Source: Welwitschia mirabilis (lineage: Eukaryota > Gnetophyta > Gnetopsida > Welwitschiales). Taken from it: a DNA stretch of 52,179 nt. How positions within the stretch are numbered: the stretch's first letter is position 1; each line of letters starts with the position of its first letter. Of this stretch, positions 25,727 to 37,389 are shown piece by piece. Where the stretch lies: the NCBI GenBank assembly GCA_051453625.1, contig JBOZIK010000001.1, positions 242,714,717 to 242,766,895 of the forward strand. The letters run 5' to 3'. The position numbers and the translations under genes were made by a program. The notes beneath the pieces were generated by a model. The model had not been told where the DNA came from and made no database searches. It was given only the letters and a program-made list of their open reading frames with translations.

Positions 25727-25766
25727 TGGAGATGCGGGGTATCGATCCCCGTACCTCTCGCATGCT
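25727..25766 (-). tRNA. tRNA-Ala(AGC), 3' half; 5' half in gap
   Basis: Read on the minus strand, these 40 bases are the 3' part of a cytosolic tRNA-Ala: anticodon AGC (25764-25766), loop end and 3' anticodon strand ATGCGAG, variable loop, T-arm CGGGG-ATCGATA-CCCCG with intact B-box-like sequence, 3' acceptor strand, and discriminator A at 25727. No CCA is encoded, as usual in plants. The last bases before the gap are exactly the anticodon, so the D-arm and 5' acceptor strand must lie in the N run. A TTTT on the minus strand at 25706-25703, about 20 nt past the end, could be the Pol III terminator. It may be functional; the hidden half decides. Confidence 0.85.
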
Positions 25767-25866
25767 NNNNNNNNNNNNNNNNNNNNNNNNNNNNNNNNNN
25801 NNNNNNNNNNNNNNNNNNNNNNNNNNNNNNNNNNNNNNNNNNNNNNNNNNNNNNNNNNNNNNNNNN
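25767..25866. other. Assembly gap (100 N) cutting tRNA-Ala
   Basis: Hides the 5' half of the tRNA gene and the junction to R1 copy E3. Confidence 0.99.
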
Positions 25867-28751
25867 TATTACTACATTTATTCCTTAAAGAGAACAACAC
25901 TAGGACTAGACTACAAATAAAAGTCCTAGCTTATTTGGTAAAAGTTGGATTTATCCATATAATATTTATATCCCTAAAGCAATCTTACACATTATCATAC
26001 ATTGATGACAAATACAAGTATAAAAAAATCTCACTATGAATAATTTTTTGACATTATTGACATGGATAATGGCATGATAACTATAGTGGAACATGCACAT
26101 TCATTTCTATTTCTATTACTTTTCTTGTCTATTCTTTCCTTTGATTTTCTTTTTCCTTTTTCGTTTTAGGTTTTATTTTACATTAGGCTCATTCAATTGT
26201 TCTCCAATTTTATTTTTCTTTCCTTCTTTATTTTCTTTTATTTTATACTCATTCCATTTTACTACCCTTTTATTTTATTTTTTTTCTTTTTTTTACATTT
26301 TTTTTTTAGTTATTTAGTTTTAGTTTAGCATTTTGCTTCTTAGCACTTTTTTTTTTAAGTAACTTTTCATTTCCAGCACATGGATCGTTTTTAGTGGTAT
26401 CCAAACTAGTCTCTTTGCATTTTTTACAAGTTTTTTTAGCTATAATTCATATCATAAATATACATAATTTTTTTATGCAGGGCTAATATATTTGTGCAAG
26501 GGTGTTTTATTTTATTTTTATTTTCTTCCCTCTTCTATTTTCCCCCTCTCACACCTAATTTTTCTTTTTTTTTTGGTTATTTTTCTGCATTGCATTTTGC
26601 TCTTTCCTACATTGCATTTTTCTGTTTTCTGCATTGCTTTGTATTTTTAGCTATTTTTCTATATTTTAGGGTTTCTTACATTGCATCTAATATTTACCTT
26701 ATCCTATTCATCTTCTAACTATACTAACAAATATAAAGCCCTTATTTCTCTATTCATATCATCTCTAATTTTTCTTTTAATCATTCTTAGCAAACACTTG
26801 GATTGCCATCGCATTTCATTGGTGTTGGTTCTAAAATAACTTGGTGACCTATGATCTTTACAAATCTTTCAAGAACTAGTAATATAGACTCGATTATAGG
26901 ATCCTAACAATATGGACCACAATCCTTCCTATTTCATTCAAAATCACAAACCTCATCTTTCATTTAGTTCTTTACCTAAGCAAACTATAGGTATTTACCT
27001 TCAATGTTAGTACCTAGATCCCCCTTCATGTATGACTCAATGTCCTTATGCATCTTTATGGAAATTTAACATCTCTTTAGACACGAGTTAACCTCTATCT
27101 TACTTCCATGATTTTGAATCTAAAAATCCTTACTCTTATTAAGAGAAATTTGAGCCTTTTCCTTCTACCTTTCTTTATGAATCTCATTCTTTATCATTTC
27201 ATGAATTCTCTTTACCTTCTAATATGTATTTCTCATATCACTTATCATTTTATTAATACCCTTCTTTCTATGAAAACCATTATCCTTCCTCAAATTACTT
27301 ATAAGATATCCTACAGAAATTCATGAAGAGTTATATTAAAACCTCTTCCACATTTCATGAGATAAAGGAAAACATGTAATAGCTAAATCATATTCATATT
27401 CATTCTTCATTTGACTATTATAAGTTAGAGAATACATCTAGGAAAGACATCCAAATCATACCCCATAGGAGGGAGTAAGAACTAATGAGGACCTAGAGGA
27501 TGATCATCTACTAAAGGATGAGAAACCATTTAAGAATGTGCCAATTAGCATCCCTTGAAAGAATGAGATCATTAGAGAAGAATCCATACACAATTCATAA
27601 TATGTAGAACCCGTGCCTTCTTCTCAACATCTCCATAAGCAAAACATTTCTATTTCATTTCCATCTTTTAAAAAAGAGTGAATATTTAATAAATACAATA
27701 AGTCTTACTTAAAATTAGAACTACTTTATAATAACCTTATACATGATTATTTTGATGAACATTTCACTTTGTCTAGTGATTTCCAAGTTACTAATGCCTT
27801 TCCCTCAAGATGATATCTTGTAAGACTTATTAAGAAAGCATGAGCTAGCTATAGGATTAATCCTTTAGACTTTGAACACATGAATTTTACTACTTTAATA
27901 ATTGGTTTTCGTTTCAACTTCATAAATTTATGTGTAAAAACTTACATAGATAACATCATAGTTCATGATACTTCATTCAACCTTAGCCATTACACTATTA
28001 ATCCTAATAACCTTTATCATATTAAGTCTCTTCATATGCATTAAACTGAAAAATCATACTATGAGAAAAGTTTATTTTCATTGCATGATCTTAGACTAGC
28101 TTTGTCTTCTAAANNNNNNNNNNAATTAAGATGGATTGATTCACTCACAATGAAACCAATGTTACCTAATGGTATCTCTCTTATGCAACAACACAAGAAT
28201 TACCAATTACATAATCATCACCTTAAGCTCTTTTACATAGATAATTCTAAATTTTACTAACATCATAGAATAATCATCATTATCTTAACCTCTTCCATTA
28301 TGACATTATTTCATAAGGCTCACTAATCACTTACCTCGTCCATCTTACCATGAGTTTGTAATACATACAAGTCCTAGGTGATGGCCTTTTTACATAAATA
28401 AGAATAAGATATATTTATCATTTCATGGTTTTCATTGAGATTTGTAGATTCTTACTTTCCAAGGAGAAACCATCTTTATCTTTAAGTTCTTTTGTTAATG
28501 CTTACATTCATTTTATATCCCTACTTTAAAATCAAATAAAGAAAAGTAGTTTTTTAACTCTCATTATGTTTATTTCTTTTAAGCATTCATGGGGACAAGA
28601 TCACTTCTCTATTAGGCTAATGAGCCAATGATCCTCTTCATATGCTATGAATTAAAAAAAAAACAGAAAAGAAGGAAAGAAAGAAAGAAAAGTAAGAGCA
28701 AATCAAATTAAGGAAAACTATTAAAGATCTTCACTAGTACATTTGTTTATG
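25867..28751 (+). mobile_element. Large repeat R1, copy E3
   Basis: Starts at the point equivalent to 10893 in E1 (TATTACTACATTTATTCC) and follows E1/E2 through the T-rich tracts, the decayed ORF and the A/G tract, stopping at a gap. It has a ten-N gap at 28114-28123 where other copies have about four bases. The LTR-like right part is absent from this copy, being replaced by the restart in E4. Confidence 0.6.
28114..28123. other. Ten-N gap inside R1
   Basis: Homologous positions in E2 and E4 show only about four to five bases here, so the gap is small and its size nominal. Confidence 0.99.
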
Positions 28752-28851
28752 NNNNNNNNNNNNNNNNNNNNNNNNNNNNNNNNNNNNNNNNNNNNNNNNN
28801 NNNNNNNNNNNNNNNNNNNNNNNNNNNNNNNNNNNNNNNNNNNNNNNNNNN
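28752..28851. other. Assembly gap (100 N) between R1 copies E3 and E4
   Basis: Left flank ends at the point equivalent to about 30099; right flank restarts at the point equivalent to 27509, giving about 1.24 kb present on both sides. Confidence 0.99.
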
Positions 28852-30380
28852 TACTAAAGGATGAGGAACCATTTAAGGATATATCAATTAGCAACCCTTG
28901 AAAGAATGAGAGAATTAGAGAAGAATCCACACAAAATCCATAATATGTAGAATCCATGACTTCTTCTTAACATCTTCATAAGCAAAACATTTCTATTTTT
29001 CTTCCATATTTTGAACAAGATTCAAGCTTTAATAAATATGATAAGCCTTACTTACAATTAGAACTACTTTCTAATAACCTTATACATGATTATTTTAATG
29101 AATATTTCACTTTGTCTAATGATTTCCAACTTACCCGTGCCTTTCCCTCGAGATGATATCTTGTAATACTTGTTGAGGAAGCATGAGCTAGCTATAGGAT
29201 TAACATTTTAGACTTTGAACATATAAATTTTACTACTTTAATGATTGGGTTTCTTTTTAACTTCATAAACTCATGTGTAAAAACTTACATAGATAAAATC
29301 ATAGTTTATGATACTTCATTCGACCTTAGCCATTATACTATTAAGCTTTATAACCTTCATCATATTAAGTCTCTTCTCATGCATTAAATTGGAAAATCAT
29401 ACTATAAGAAAAGTTTATTTTCATTGCATGATCTTAGACTAAATTTGTCTTCTAGACTAGAATTCAGATGGATTGATTTACTCACAATGAAACCAAAGTC
29501 ACCTAATGGTATCCCTCTCATGCAAAAACCCAAGCATTATTGCTTGCATAATCATCACCTTAAGCTCTTTTACATAGATAATTCCAAATTTTACTAACAT
29601 CATAGAATAATCATCATCATCTTAAACCTTATTCTTTACCTCTTCCATTATGATGTTCTTTCATAAGGTTACTGATCGCTCACCTCATCCATCTTACCAT
29701 GACTTTGTAATACTTACAAATCCTAGGTAATGGCCTTCTTACATAAATAAGAAAAAGAGATATTTATCATTTCATAGTTTTCATTAATATTTGTAGATCC
29801 TTACTTTTCAAGAAGAAATGATCTTTATCTTTAAGATCTTTTGTTAAGGCTTACATTGATTTTATGTCCTCAATTTGAAATCAAAAAAAGAAAAGTAGTT
29901 TTTAAACTCTCATTATGTTTCTTTTTTTCAAGCATTCATGGGGATAAGATTACTTCTTTATTAGGCTAATGAGCCAATGATCTTTTTCATTTGCTATGAA
30001 TTTAAAAAAAACCAAAAAATAAGGAAAGAAAGAAATAAAAGTAAGAGAAAATCAAAGTAAGAAAAAATATTAAAGCACTTCACTAGAACATTTATTTATA
30101 ATCATTTCTATTGGGTTTAGTTAACTACATTATGCTATGGACATCTATTAGCAATGCATCTCTAATGATTCATTTATGATACATTCAACTACATTGGGTC
30201 TATAAATGCTCATTAAAATTGTAGCACCACATTCTTCATGTATAATATGTTAAATGTATTAGAGGAAGATGCCATAACACTAAATTCTTAATATGATCAA
30301 ATGCTTGAAGTGTTTCACTTATAATTGTAGAAGGAAATTTTGGCTAGAAATTAAGGTGGAATTATAGACTTATTACAATT
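28852..30380 (+). mobile_element. Large repeat R1, copy E4, left part (interrupted)
   Basis: Begins inside the decayed ORF (TACTAAAGGATGAGGAACC, as at 14037) and follows E2 up to TTATTACAATT. Here the homology to E2 (about 15546) stops abruptly. It resumes at about 49450 with CACCTAAGATCTTTTTAC (E2 about 15570), so this copy is split by the 19 kb insertion. Confidence 0.65.
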
Positions 30381-30382
30381 TG

Positions 30383-30610
30383 CTAGAAATAAAGGATTTT
30401 AAGGTATTTTTTAAAGAAGGAATTCAATCTTTTTAAGGTATTTTTCTAAAAACACACCTTGGAAGCCCTTTTGAAGTGTTTTTAAGATGTTTCTAATAAG
30501 AATGCCTTACAAAATGCATAGTTTTAATGTGTTTAATTTGATAGATGCCTTGAATAATCGTGGTTAAATAAGGCATTTATTGAGAAACACCCTAAAAGAT
30601 TTAATAAATA
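30383..30610 (+). repeat. Left terminal and subterminal region of CACTA-like element
   Basis: Contains repeated variants of TTTTAAGGTATTTTT, ACACCTTGG and ATGCCTT in a short space. Read inward it resembles the minus strand of 49163-49447 and of 41130-41357. Confidence 0.55.
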
Positions 30611-30889
30611 TAATAACCTTTTTATTCCATCAAAAGTGCATATGATTTTCATTCAATAAATCATTCCATTAAAAGGGCATGTGCTTTGCATTCAACAGAT
30701 CATCCATAGATAGATGAATGTAGATGACATAAAGGATGTGCACTGCCAAAATGAGGGTATGGGGATGTAATGTAGACTACAAGCATCCTTAGAAACTTCT
30801 CTTTTTTAGGTAAATATTTTTTTTATATAATTGTTATAGCATTTGTTCAAAAACTCTTTTCTAGATCTTTCTTTTATTTTACTTTCTTA

Positions 30890-32063
30890 AATGGAAGCGG
30901 AAGAAGATAGGTGAGGAAAAAAAAGGTCTTTCACTTTTGAAAAATGGGGATTTTTTCAGGTTTTGGTCTTTCTTGATTTTTTTTCCCAAGGTATCTAATT
31001 TTTGTACAAACCCTAATGCATTTTCATGTGATAAATCACATAATTCTGCTCTCTCTAATTGAGCAAATGAAAGTAGTTGCAAATCAATTCTTCCTTCTTC
31101 CATTCGAAGAAAAGTTGAAGTACGCAGATCAAGCCTTAGTTGGATATGACATATTTTCATCATTTCATAAGATCAAACTCTAGACTGATCTGATACATTT
31201 TACTTCACGGTCATGCCTGAAGAGAAGCAAGATCTTAAGTTGTGACGAAAATCTCCTCCAGAATTTAGGTATGCAATCAATCCCTTACAAATTTTAAAAT
31301 GATTTAAATTCATTTTGTTTAAAGCTTAGAGTTGAAGAAACGATGTAGATTTGCAGAGGAATCATAGATCGCTATTCTTGAGAAATAGAGAAACTAATAA
31401 ATCATCTTATGAAAGTTATTATAGATAATATAAGCCTCGAACCTAAAAGTCCTCTGATTAATCTGGAGTAGGATCAGAAGATAAATTTCAGAATAAATTA
31501 TGATACATCATATCCAAGGCTAGATCTAACACTTAGTCTAAGTCCTCATATAGATACCACTTTGATTACAGTGCTTTTTCAAGATGATTAAACCATCGAA
31601 CTCCAAATTCACAGTGAAGACACAGAGTGGATTCCAGTGAAGCTGATTCTAAGTGCTCTACTCATCAATATTGGTGATATTTTAGAGGTATTAGCTTTTA
31701 AGTTTCATCTAATTATATAGACTTGTAACAAATAATTTGTAGAGGAGATTTATCCCTTTCACTGATTAATTTCATGACTACAAAATCTAACATAGGTGAT
31801 GAGCAATGGAAGATACAAGAGTGTTGAGCATCGAGCTATAACCAATAGGGATTATCACAGGTTATCAATTATTGTATTTTATCACCTAAGAAGCAAGGAA
31901 GTGATGGGGCCTCTTCCAGAAGCCATGGATGAACAGCATCCTTCATAGTACAAAACCTTCAAAAGAAGTAATTTGCTAAAAGAGTACTTCTCTAGTAGGT
32001 TGCAAAGGAAGAAATATTCTACAGAGATAAGGTAGAAGAAAGTCTGAGTTATAGAAGCATAAG
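30890..32063 (+). pseudogene. 2-oxoglutarate/Fe(II)-dependent dioxygenase pseudogene, introns retained
   Basis: Fragment of a plant 2-ODD (DOXC type, like SRG1), a soluble oxidative enzyme family of hormone and specialised metabolism. Blocks: EKWGFFQ (to 30959); after a 68-bp intron-like insert, VINH, LIEQMKVVANQFF and FEEKLKYADQ (31028 onwards); a 2-nt insertion before PPEF (to 31268); an 88-bp GT-AG intron; then one frame from 31357 to 31687 with INYDTSYPRLDLTL, LSPHIDTT (iron ligands His and Asp) and EWIPVKLILSALLINIGDIL; a 108-bp GT-AG intron; then VMSNGRYKSVEHRAITN (third iron ligand His), RLS (2-oxoglutarate Arg/Ser), GPLPEAMDEQHPS and FFSSRLQ-like YFSSRLQRKK. Several in-frame stops make it dead. 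The N-terminal DIPVID region is missing. Copia begins seven bases past the end. Confidence 0.88.
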
Positions 32064-32064
32064 A

Positions 32065-32069
32065 GAAAC
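32065..32069. repeat. Copia target-site duplication, left copy
   Basis: GAAAC directly before the 5' LTR; AAAAC at 38617-38621 directly after the 3' LTR. Four of five bases agree, as expected for an old 5-bp duplication. Confidence 0.7.
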
Positions 32070-33302
32070 TGTTAAAGATGTGGCTCATTAACTGAGCACA
32101 CTTCTAGAAATGAGCTAGCATTAGAGGCCCATAGAAATGCCACCAATCCAATGGCATTTTTGTCAAATCTTTGGCTAATAGTATGCTATAAAAACCAATG
32201 ATCTTCAGCCTTAGCAAGAAGAGATAAAAAAACCTTAATTTGATTTTGATTATTATGTATATTTTACTATGGTTTTTTACCTTCACTTTCATACTCCTAT
32301 GTATTATTTTCTCTGGTGCTCTTAGCCTACAACTATGCATTGTTACTGTTGTGAACCGTATTCTCTCTTGCCTATGACTATGTGCTACCACCTCTGTAAG
32401 AGCTACATACTCTCTCTCACTGCATTTGTGCATGTCTCCATGCCACACCGTGCTCCACGTGGTACTCACTGCATCACACTGTGTTTCATGTGATCCTCAC
32501 TATGTTTCTGCACTCAGCTCTTCCTGCTACGTCATTCCTCTAGTGTGCTATCCGTTATCTTGTGCCACAGCCTCCTTCAGTCTCCCTTGTGCATCTCCTG
32601 TTCATGCACCCCGTGTCACTTGTGTGTACCTCACACCTACTCCACCTATGTTGTTACACTTTTACATGTTGTCTGTGCCTCACAGCACCTGAGCCATGAT
32701 CTCTAGTTATCTGTTGCATGTGCCTAAGCGCACAGTGCACCATTGTCGTTTATACCACCTTGCCTGCATTCTGCTTCCTATGTCTGCCTGTGCGCTAACT
32801 GTTACTAATACCTGAGTCACCTTTGATCACATCTGTGCACTATCCCTATGCACTACCCACTCTCTGTGCTACCTCTTATGCACGGCTGCATCGGTTCTTT
32901 CTATCGTAGCTCTCTTTATAACTGGCATTGTTCTTACGCATTTGTAGCGCCTCTCTTTTCTCCTGATGTTTGTCTATTCATCTATGCACCTGCTTGACAG
33001 TGTAGCTTCTCTTGCCAGTGTCACTCTCATGTACCTGCCTGCCAGCATAATTTTTCTTAGCTTTTATGAGTGGCCCTCATCGCAGCTCCTCGTTTTTTTA
33101 TTTCTATGAATAACCTTTATAAATAAAGGTTATATTATTAAAGGCAGCATTTTCATGTAGCACCTTTTTTAGATTTTTTTTAATAATTATTTATATGTTT
33201 ATAGATGTCTTTTTGTTGAGGAGGATTTTGAACTACTATAGTTCTTGACTTTATTGCTTTATTTTATTTTGTACAATGTCATTCTTGATAAGTCACATTA
33301 CA
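32070..33302 (+). repeat. 5' LTR of copia element
   Basis: Starts TGTTAAAG and ends TTACA just before the PBS. A TATA box (TATAAAAA, 32187) is followed by CTTCAGCCTTAGC, the likely start region of transcription. A C/T-rich, relatively GC-rich middle part (32400-33060) contrasts with the surrounding DNA. A hairpin carrying AATAAA lies near the 3' end. Several short open frames here have no coding meaning. Confidence 0.95.
33110..33133 (+). terminator. AATAAA-bearing hairpin in 5' LTR
   Basis: Perfect 11-bp inverted repeat ATAACCTTTAT-AA-ATAAAGGTTAT. The canonical poly(A) signal AATAAA (33122-33127) overlaps the loop and the start of the 3' arm. The identical 24 bp occurs at 38427-38450. Confidence 0.75.
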
Positions 33303-33304
33303 AG

Positions 33305-33315
33305 TGGTATCAGAG
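33305..33315 (+). promoter_or_regulatory. Primer-binding site, initiator tRNA-Met
   Basis: TGGTATCAGAG two bases after the LTR end, complementary to the 3' end of plant initiator tRNA-Met, the usual primer for copia minus-strand synthesis. Confidence 0.95.
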
Positions 33316-33341
33316 GAGGTGATTCAAATTCTTAAGCTAAG

Positions 33342-34075
33342 ATGTTCAATGTGACTAAGTTTGACATCGAAAAATTTGATGGCAAACTGAGTTTTTCTAT
33401 ATGGCAAGTTTAGATGAGAGTCGTTCTCACTCAAAATGAATTAAAAAAGTCCTTGGATGATAAAGCAAAAAAACCCAATGCCATGTTCAATGAGCAATGG
33501 AACGAGTTAGATGAAAGGGCCCTATTAGCAATCCAGTTATGCTTATCTAAGGAGTTCTTTGTAAGGTTATCAGTGAGACCACTACTGCCAGTCTATGGCT
33601 GAAATTGGAAGCATTATATATGACAAAAAGTCTCGCTAACAAGCTTTAGCTCAAGGAACACCTATTTACCATTCGAATGATAGAAGGTACTCTCGTTCAA
33701 GCACATCTTAATAAGTTTAATTCAATTCTTTTAGATTTAAAAAATCTCGATGTGTACATTAAAGATGAAGATAAGGTTATTCTATTAGTTATCTCTTTAC
33801 CTCCTACCTATAGGAACCTTAAAGAAATTATGTTGTATGATGTTTTAGATACCTTGTCTTTTGAAGATGTTAAAGTCAATCTATTATCCAAAAAAAAGTT
33901 TGATTTAGAATTTCACTCTAAGGACAAGGGTGAAGGTCTGATAATTAGAGGTACCAGAAACTACAAAAAGTCTAGGTCAAAGTCAAGAGGATGTAAGTCC
34001 AATAGTAAAACTTATCGGTCTTGTAGAAAAATAGGACATGAGATCTTAGAATGTTATAAGTTGAAAAATAAATAG
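33342..34075 (+). pseudogene. Copia gag remnant
   Basis: Gag coat protein of the virus-like particle. The frame opens ATGTTCAATGTGACTAAG, reading MFNVTKFDIEKFDGKLSFSI, then meets a stop. It continues with AIQLCLSKE, LVQAHLNKFNSILLDLKNLD and LSFEDVKVNLLSKKKFDLE, a basic Ser/Arg/Lys block, and a zinc knuckle YRSCRKIGHEILECYKL in which the first Cys is Tyr (a single transition). A frame change and stops at 33410 and 33600 break the protein. Confidence 0.9.
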
Positions 34076-35530
34076 AAAATAGAAGCAAAGAGAAAACAAC
34101 CTCAATAATCCGCTAAGGTAAGTATCATTAAAACTGATATTGAAAGTGATGTATTATTATCTGTATCTTCTGATAATGATAGAAGTCAATATGACTGGAT
34201 TCTTAATTCAAGTTATACATTTCACATCTATCCTCATAAGGACTGATTTACCACTTTTAAACTAATACATACTAGTGTTGTTTTGATGAGTAACGATACC
34301 CAGTGTAAGGTCAAAGGAATAAGAACTGTTTAGATCAAATGCGGTGATGGAATCATCAAAACTCCTTATGAGATATACTTTGTTTCTAACCTTAAATGGA
34401 ACTTAATTTCATTAGGTACTCTGGAATCCAAAGGGTACAAATGCATAGCTGAATGTGGAGTCCTAAAAGTTATTAAAGGTGTTGGTGTTATATTCAAGAC
34501 TAACCAATATGATAGCCTATATGTTTTATAAGGTTTTACAGTTATAGGTTCAGCATCCATTTCAACATCTATACCTAAATCTCACGTTACTCGCTTGTAG
34601 CATATGTGGCTAGGTCATATGGGCAAAAAAGGTATGCATGTCTTAAGTAAGAAAGATCTTTTCTATGGTCATCATATTGGTAAATTGGAATTCTGTGAAC
34701 ATTACATTTTTCGCAAACAGAAACAAGTTAGTTTCTCTACTGTAACTCATCATACTAAAGGTGTTCTAGATTATATTTACTCTGATCTATGGAGACCTTC
34801 CAAAAGTTTCTTCTATTGGTGGTTGTCATTTTATGATGACTATTATTGATGCTTATTTTTATAAAGTATGGATTTAGTTTCTAAGGCATAAGAATGATGC
34901 TTTCTCTACTTTTAAACATTGAAAAATTCTCGTTGAAAATCAGACAGGCAGAAAAGTTAAGAAACTCAAGACTAATAATGGATTAGAATTTTGTTCAAAA
35001 GACTTTAATGAGTTTTCTTTTAATAATGGAATTGCTAGACATAAAACTTTGATTGAAACACCACAACAGAATGGTGTTGCAAAATGCATGAATAGGACAT
35101 TACTTGAAAGGGCTCGTTGTATGCTCTCCAATATGAACCTATAGCATTGACATGATTTATGGACTGAAGCAATTTCCATAGAATGTTATCTCATCAATCG
35201 CTCTCCACATTTATCACCTGAGTTTAAAATTCCAAAAGCGATTTGGTCAGGTACTCTTGTTAACTACTCTCATTTAAAAATTTTTGGATGTCCAGCATTT
35301 ATCCATGTCAATGATGGAAAATTAACACCTAGAGTTGTTAAGTGCATATTTCTTAGTTATACTTCTGAGTCTAAAGGATATTGTTTGTGGTGCCCTAAGT
35401 TGTATAAAGTAATTCTCAGTAGAGATGTGACTTTTAATGAGGATGCTTTGCTTACTCCTCAAAAGGATTCTATTATTTCTTATTCTTCTTCTACTTTTTC
35501 TTCTCAAGATTTTATTGATTAGAAGACTAG
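34076..35530 (+). pseudogene. Copia protease and integrase remnant
   Basis: Protease active site reads WILNSSYTFHI, where relatives have a catalytic Asp in LDSG, so Asp is replaced by Asn. The linker FVSNLKWNLISLG leads into the integrase HHCC domain (HMWLGHMGKKGM, then KLEFCEHYIF with the last Cys as Tyr), then the core: YSDLWRPSK (first Asp kept), KTNNGLEF (second Asp reads Asn) and PQQNGVAKCMNRT (the catalytic Glu reads Lys). The downstream block LKIFGCPAFIHV and the C-terminal FLSYTSESKGY are recognisable. Several stops. Cleavage and integration functions are gone. Confidence 0.92.
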
Positions 35531-35537
35531 CAAGTAG

Positions 35538-37350
35538 GTGGAGCTAAAGGTATCATCCTCTAAATTGACTATTGTTAATCCCTCTTCTACCTCCTCCACT
35601 AAATCAAGCATTGATGATAATGTTTTTAATACTACTAATCCTATTCAAATACAGCAGGATTATTTGATTGCTCAAGATCGTCTAAGGATATTAATCAAGA
35701 AACTTTCTAGATACACTAACAATGATGATGATTTAGTAGCCTATGCTCTCTTTATTACCCAGGAAATTCTAGAAGGTATAGAACCTTCATCTTACTCAGA
35801 AGCTATTTCTAGTCCTAATCCCTTTCAGGGGTTAAAGGCAATGAATGAAGGAATTGACAGTCTTCATAAAAATGAAATGTGGAATTTTTGTATTCTTCCA
35901 TTTGGCAAATGTCCTTTGAATTGTAAGTGGATCTAAAAGAAAAATAAAGGCATCCCTAGAGTTTAAAATGAAAGATTAAAAGCACATTTGATTGTCAAAA
36001 GCTACAACTAAAAAAGAAGGTATTGATTTCCATGAATTTTCTCACCAGTTGTTCATCATACTTCGATGTATGTGCTCCTCGCATTCATATTTGATATGGA
36101 GTTAAATCAAGTTAATGTGAAAACTACATTTTTACATGGGAACCTTGGTAAGGAAATCTATATTGAATAGCTTGACGGATTTATCACTCCTAGAAAAGAA
36201 TGTTATGTGTGTTGTTTAAACAAAAAATCTTTATATGGCCATAAGCAAGATCCAAGATAATAGTACAGGAATTTTGATGCATTCATGATTAGAAAAGATT
36301 TTATTAGAAGTCAATATGACCACTGTGTTTACTACCAGCATTATCCTAATAAGTCCTTTATCTATTTATTTCTTTACATGAATGATATGTTAATTGCTTC
36401 TCGCAATAATTCTTTGATTGATAGGTTGAAACCACAACTCAATAAAGAATTTGATATAAAAGATTTGGGTGAAGTCAAGAAAATTCTTGGTATGGAAATT
36501 CGTAGAGATCATTAAGCTAGTAAATTATTTCTTTTTCAAATCAAATATATTCAGAAAGTTCTGAACAGGTTCAATATGTTAGATTGTAAACCTGTTTCTA
36601 CTCCCTTGGCTGCTCACTTCAAATTGTCTTCGGATTATTGCCTAAAAATCAAAGAAAACATTGAGCGCATGTCAAAAACACCCTATTCTAGTGTTGTTGA
36701 TAGTTTAATGTATGCTATGATCTATACTAGACTTGATCTCACATATGTTGTAATTGTGATAAGTAGGTATATGCATAATCCTGGAAAGGATCATTGGAAT
36801 GTTGTAAAATGGATCCTTCATTATTTAAAGAGATCTTTTGCTTTAGGCTTAATGTTTAATGGAAGAAAAACTACATCGAATAATGTAGTAGAATTTATGG
36901 ATTTTGATTATGGTGGTGATTTAGATAGGTGAAGGTCACTTTCAGGTTACATTTTCACATTTTGTAGTTCTGCCATTAGTTGGAAGGTATCTCTTCAATC
37001 CATTACTATGTTATTGACAATCAAGGCAGAGTATGTTTTAGTAACAGAAGATGTGAAGAAAGCCACATGGCTATAAGGTCTCATCATTGAACTTGGTATA
37101 GCCCAAGAAGAAACTGTTATGTTTTGTGATAGCCAAAGTGCTCTCTTCATCCCACTAAGAATGATATGGATCATTCAAGGACTAAGCACATTAATGTCAA
37201 ATGTCACTATATCAGAGATACCCCTGCTATTGGAAACATTATAGTGCAAAAAATCCATACTTCAGAAAACCCAGTTGATATGTTAATGAAGCCTCTTCTA
37301 AATCTCAATTTCAAACAGTGTTTGGACTTAGTGGGCATATGCAACACTTA
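35538..37350 (+). pseudogene. Copia reverse transcriptase and RNase H remnant
   Basis: Replicative part of the polyprotein. The opening stretch ends in EPSSYSEAI and MWNFCILP; the RT core shows VNVKTTFLHGNL, KKSLYG and the active-site YMNDML where relatives have YVDDML, so one catalytic Asp reads Asn. Then KEFDIKDLG, ILGMEI, MLDCKPVSTPLAAHFKLS, Y-x-SVVDSLMYAMIYTRLDL and the RNase H region with ISWKVSLQS, TIKAEYV (family TTEAEY, Glu to Lys), FCDSQSAL, KHINVKCHYIRD. At least five stops and several frame changes. Protein identity is certain; it cannot function. Confidence 0.93.
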
Positions 37351-37376
37351 AATCCTATCAGTGTGTTAAGTTTGAG

Positions 37377-37389
37377 CCAAGGTGGAGAT
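37377..37389 (+). promoter_or_regulatory. Polypurine tract of copia element
   Basis: CCAAGGTGGAGAT immediately before the 3' LTR, the standard copia plus-strand priming tract. Confidence 0.9.

Noticed and set aside
30879-31163. 94-codon open frame on the minus strand
   Set aside because: It is the antisense shadow of the dioxygenase exon; the plus strand carries the recognisable protein.
32104-32692. Long open frames on both strands (also 37457-38009)
   Set aside because: They lie within the copia LTRs, which are regulatory; the same frames in the two LTRs are not kept.
34366-35507. Minus-strand open frames at 34366, 34940 and 35322
   Set aside because: Antisense shadows of copia protease and integrase on the plus strand.
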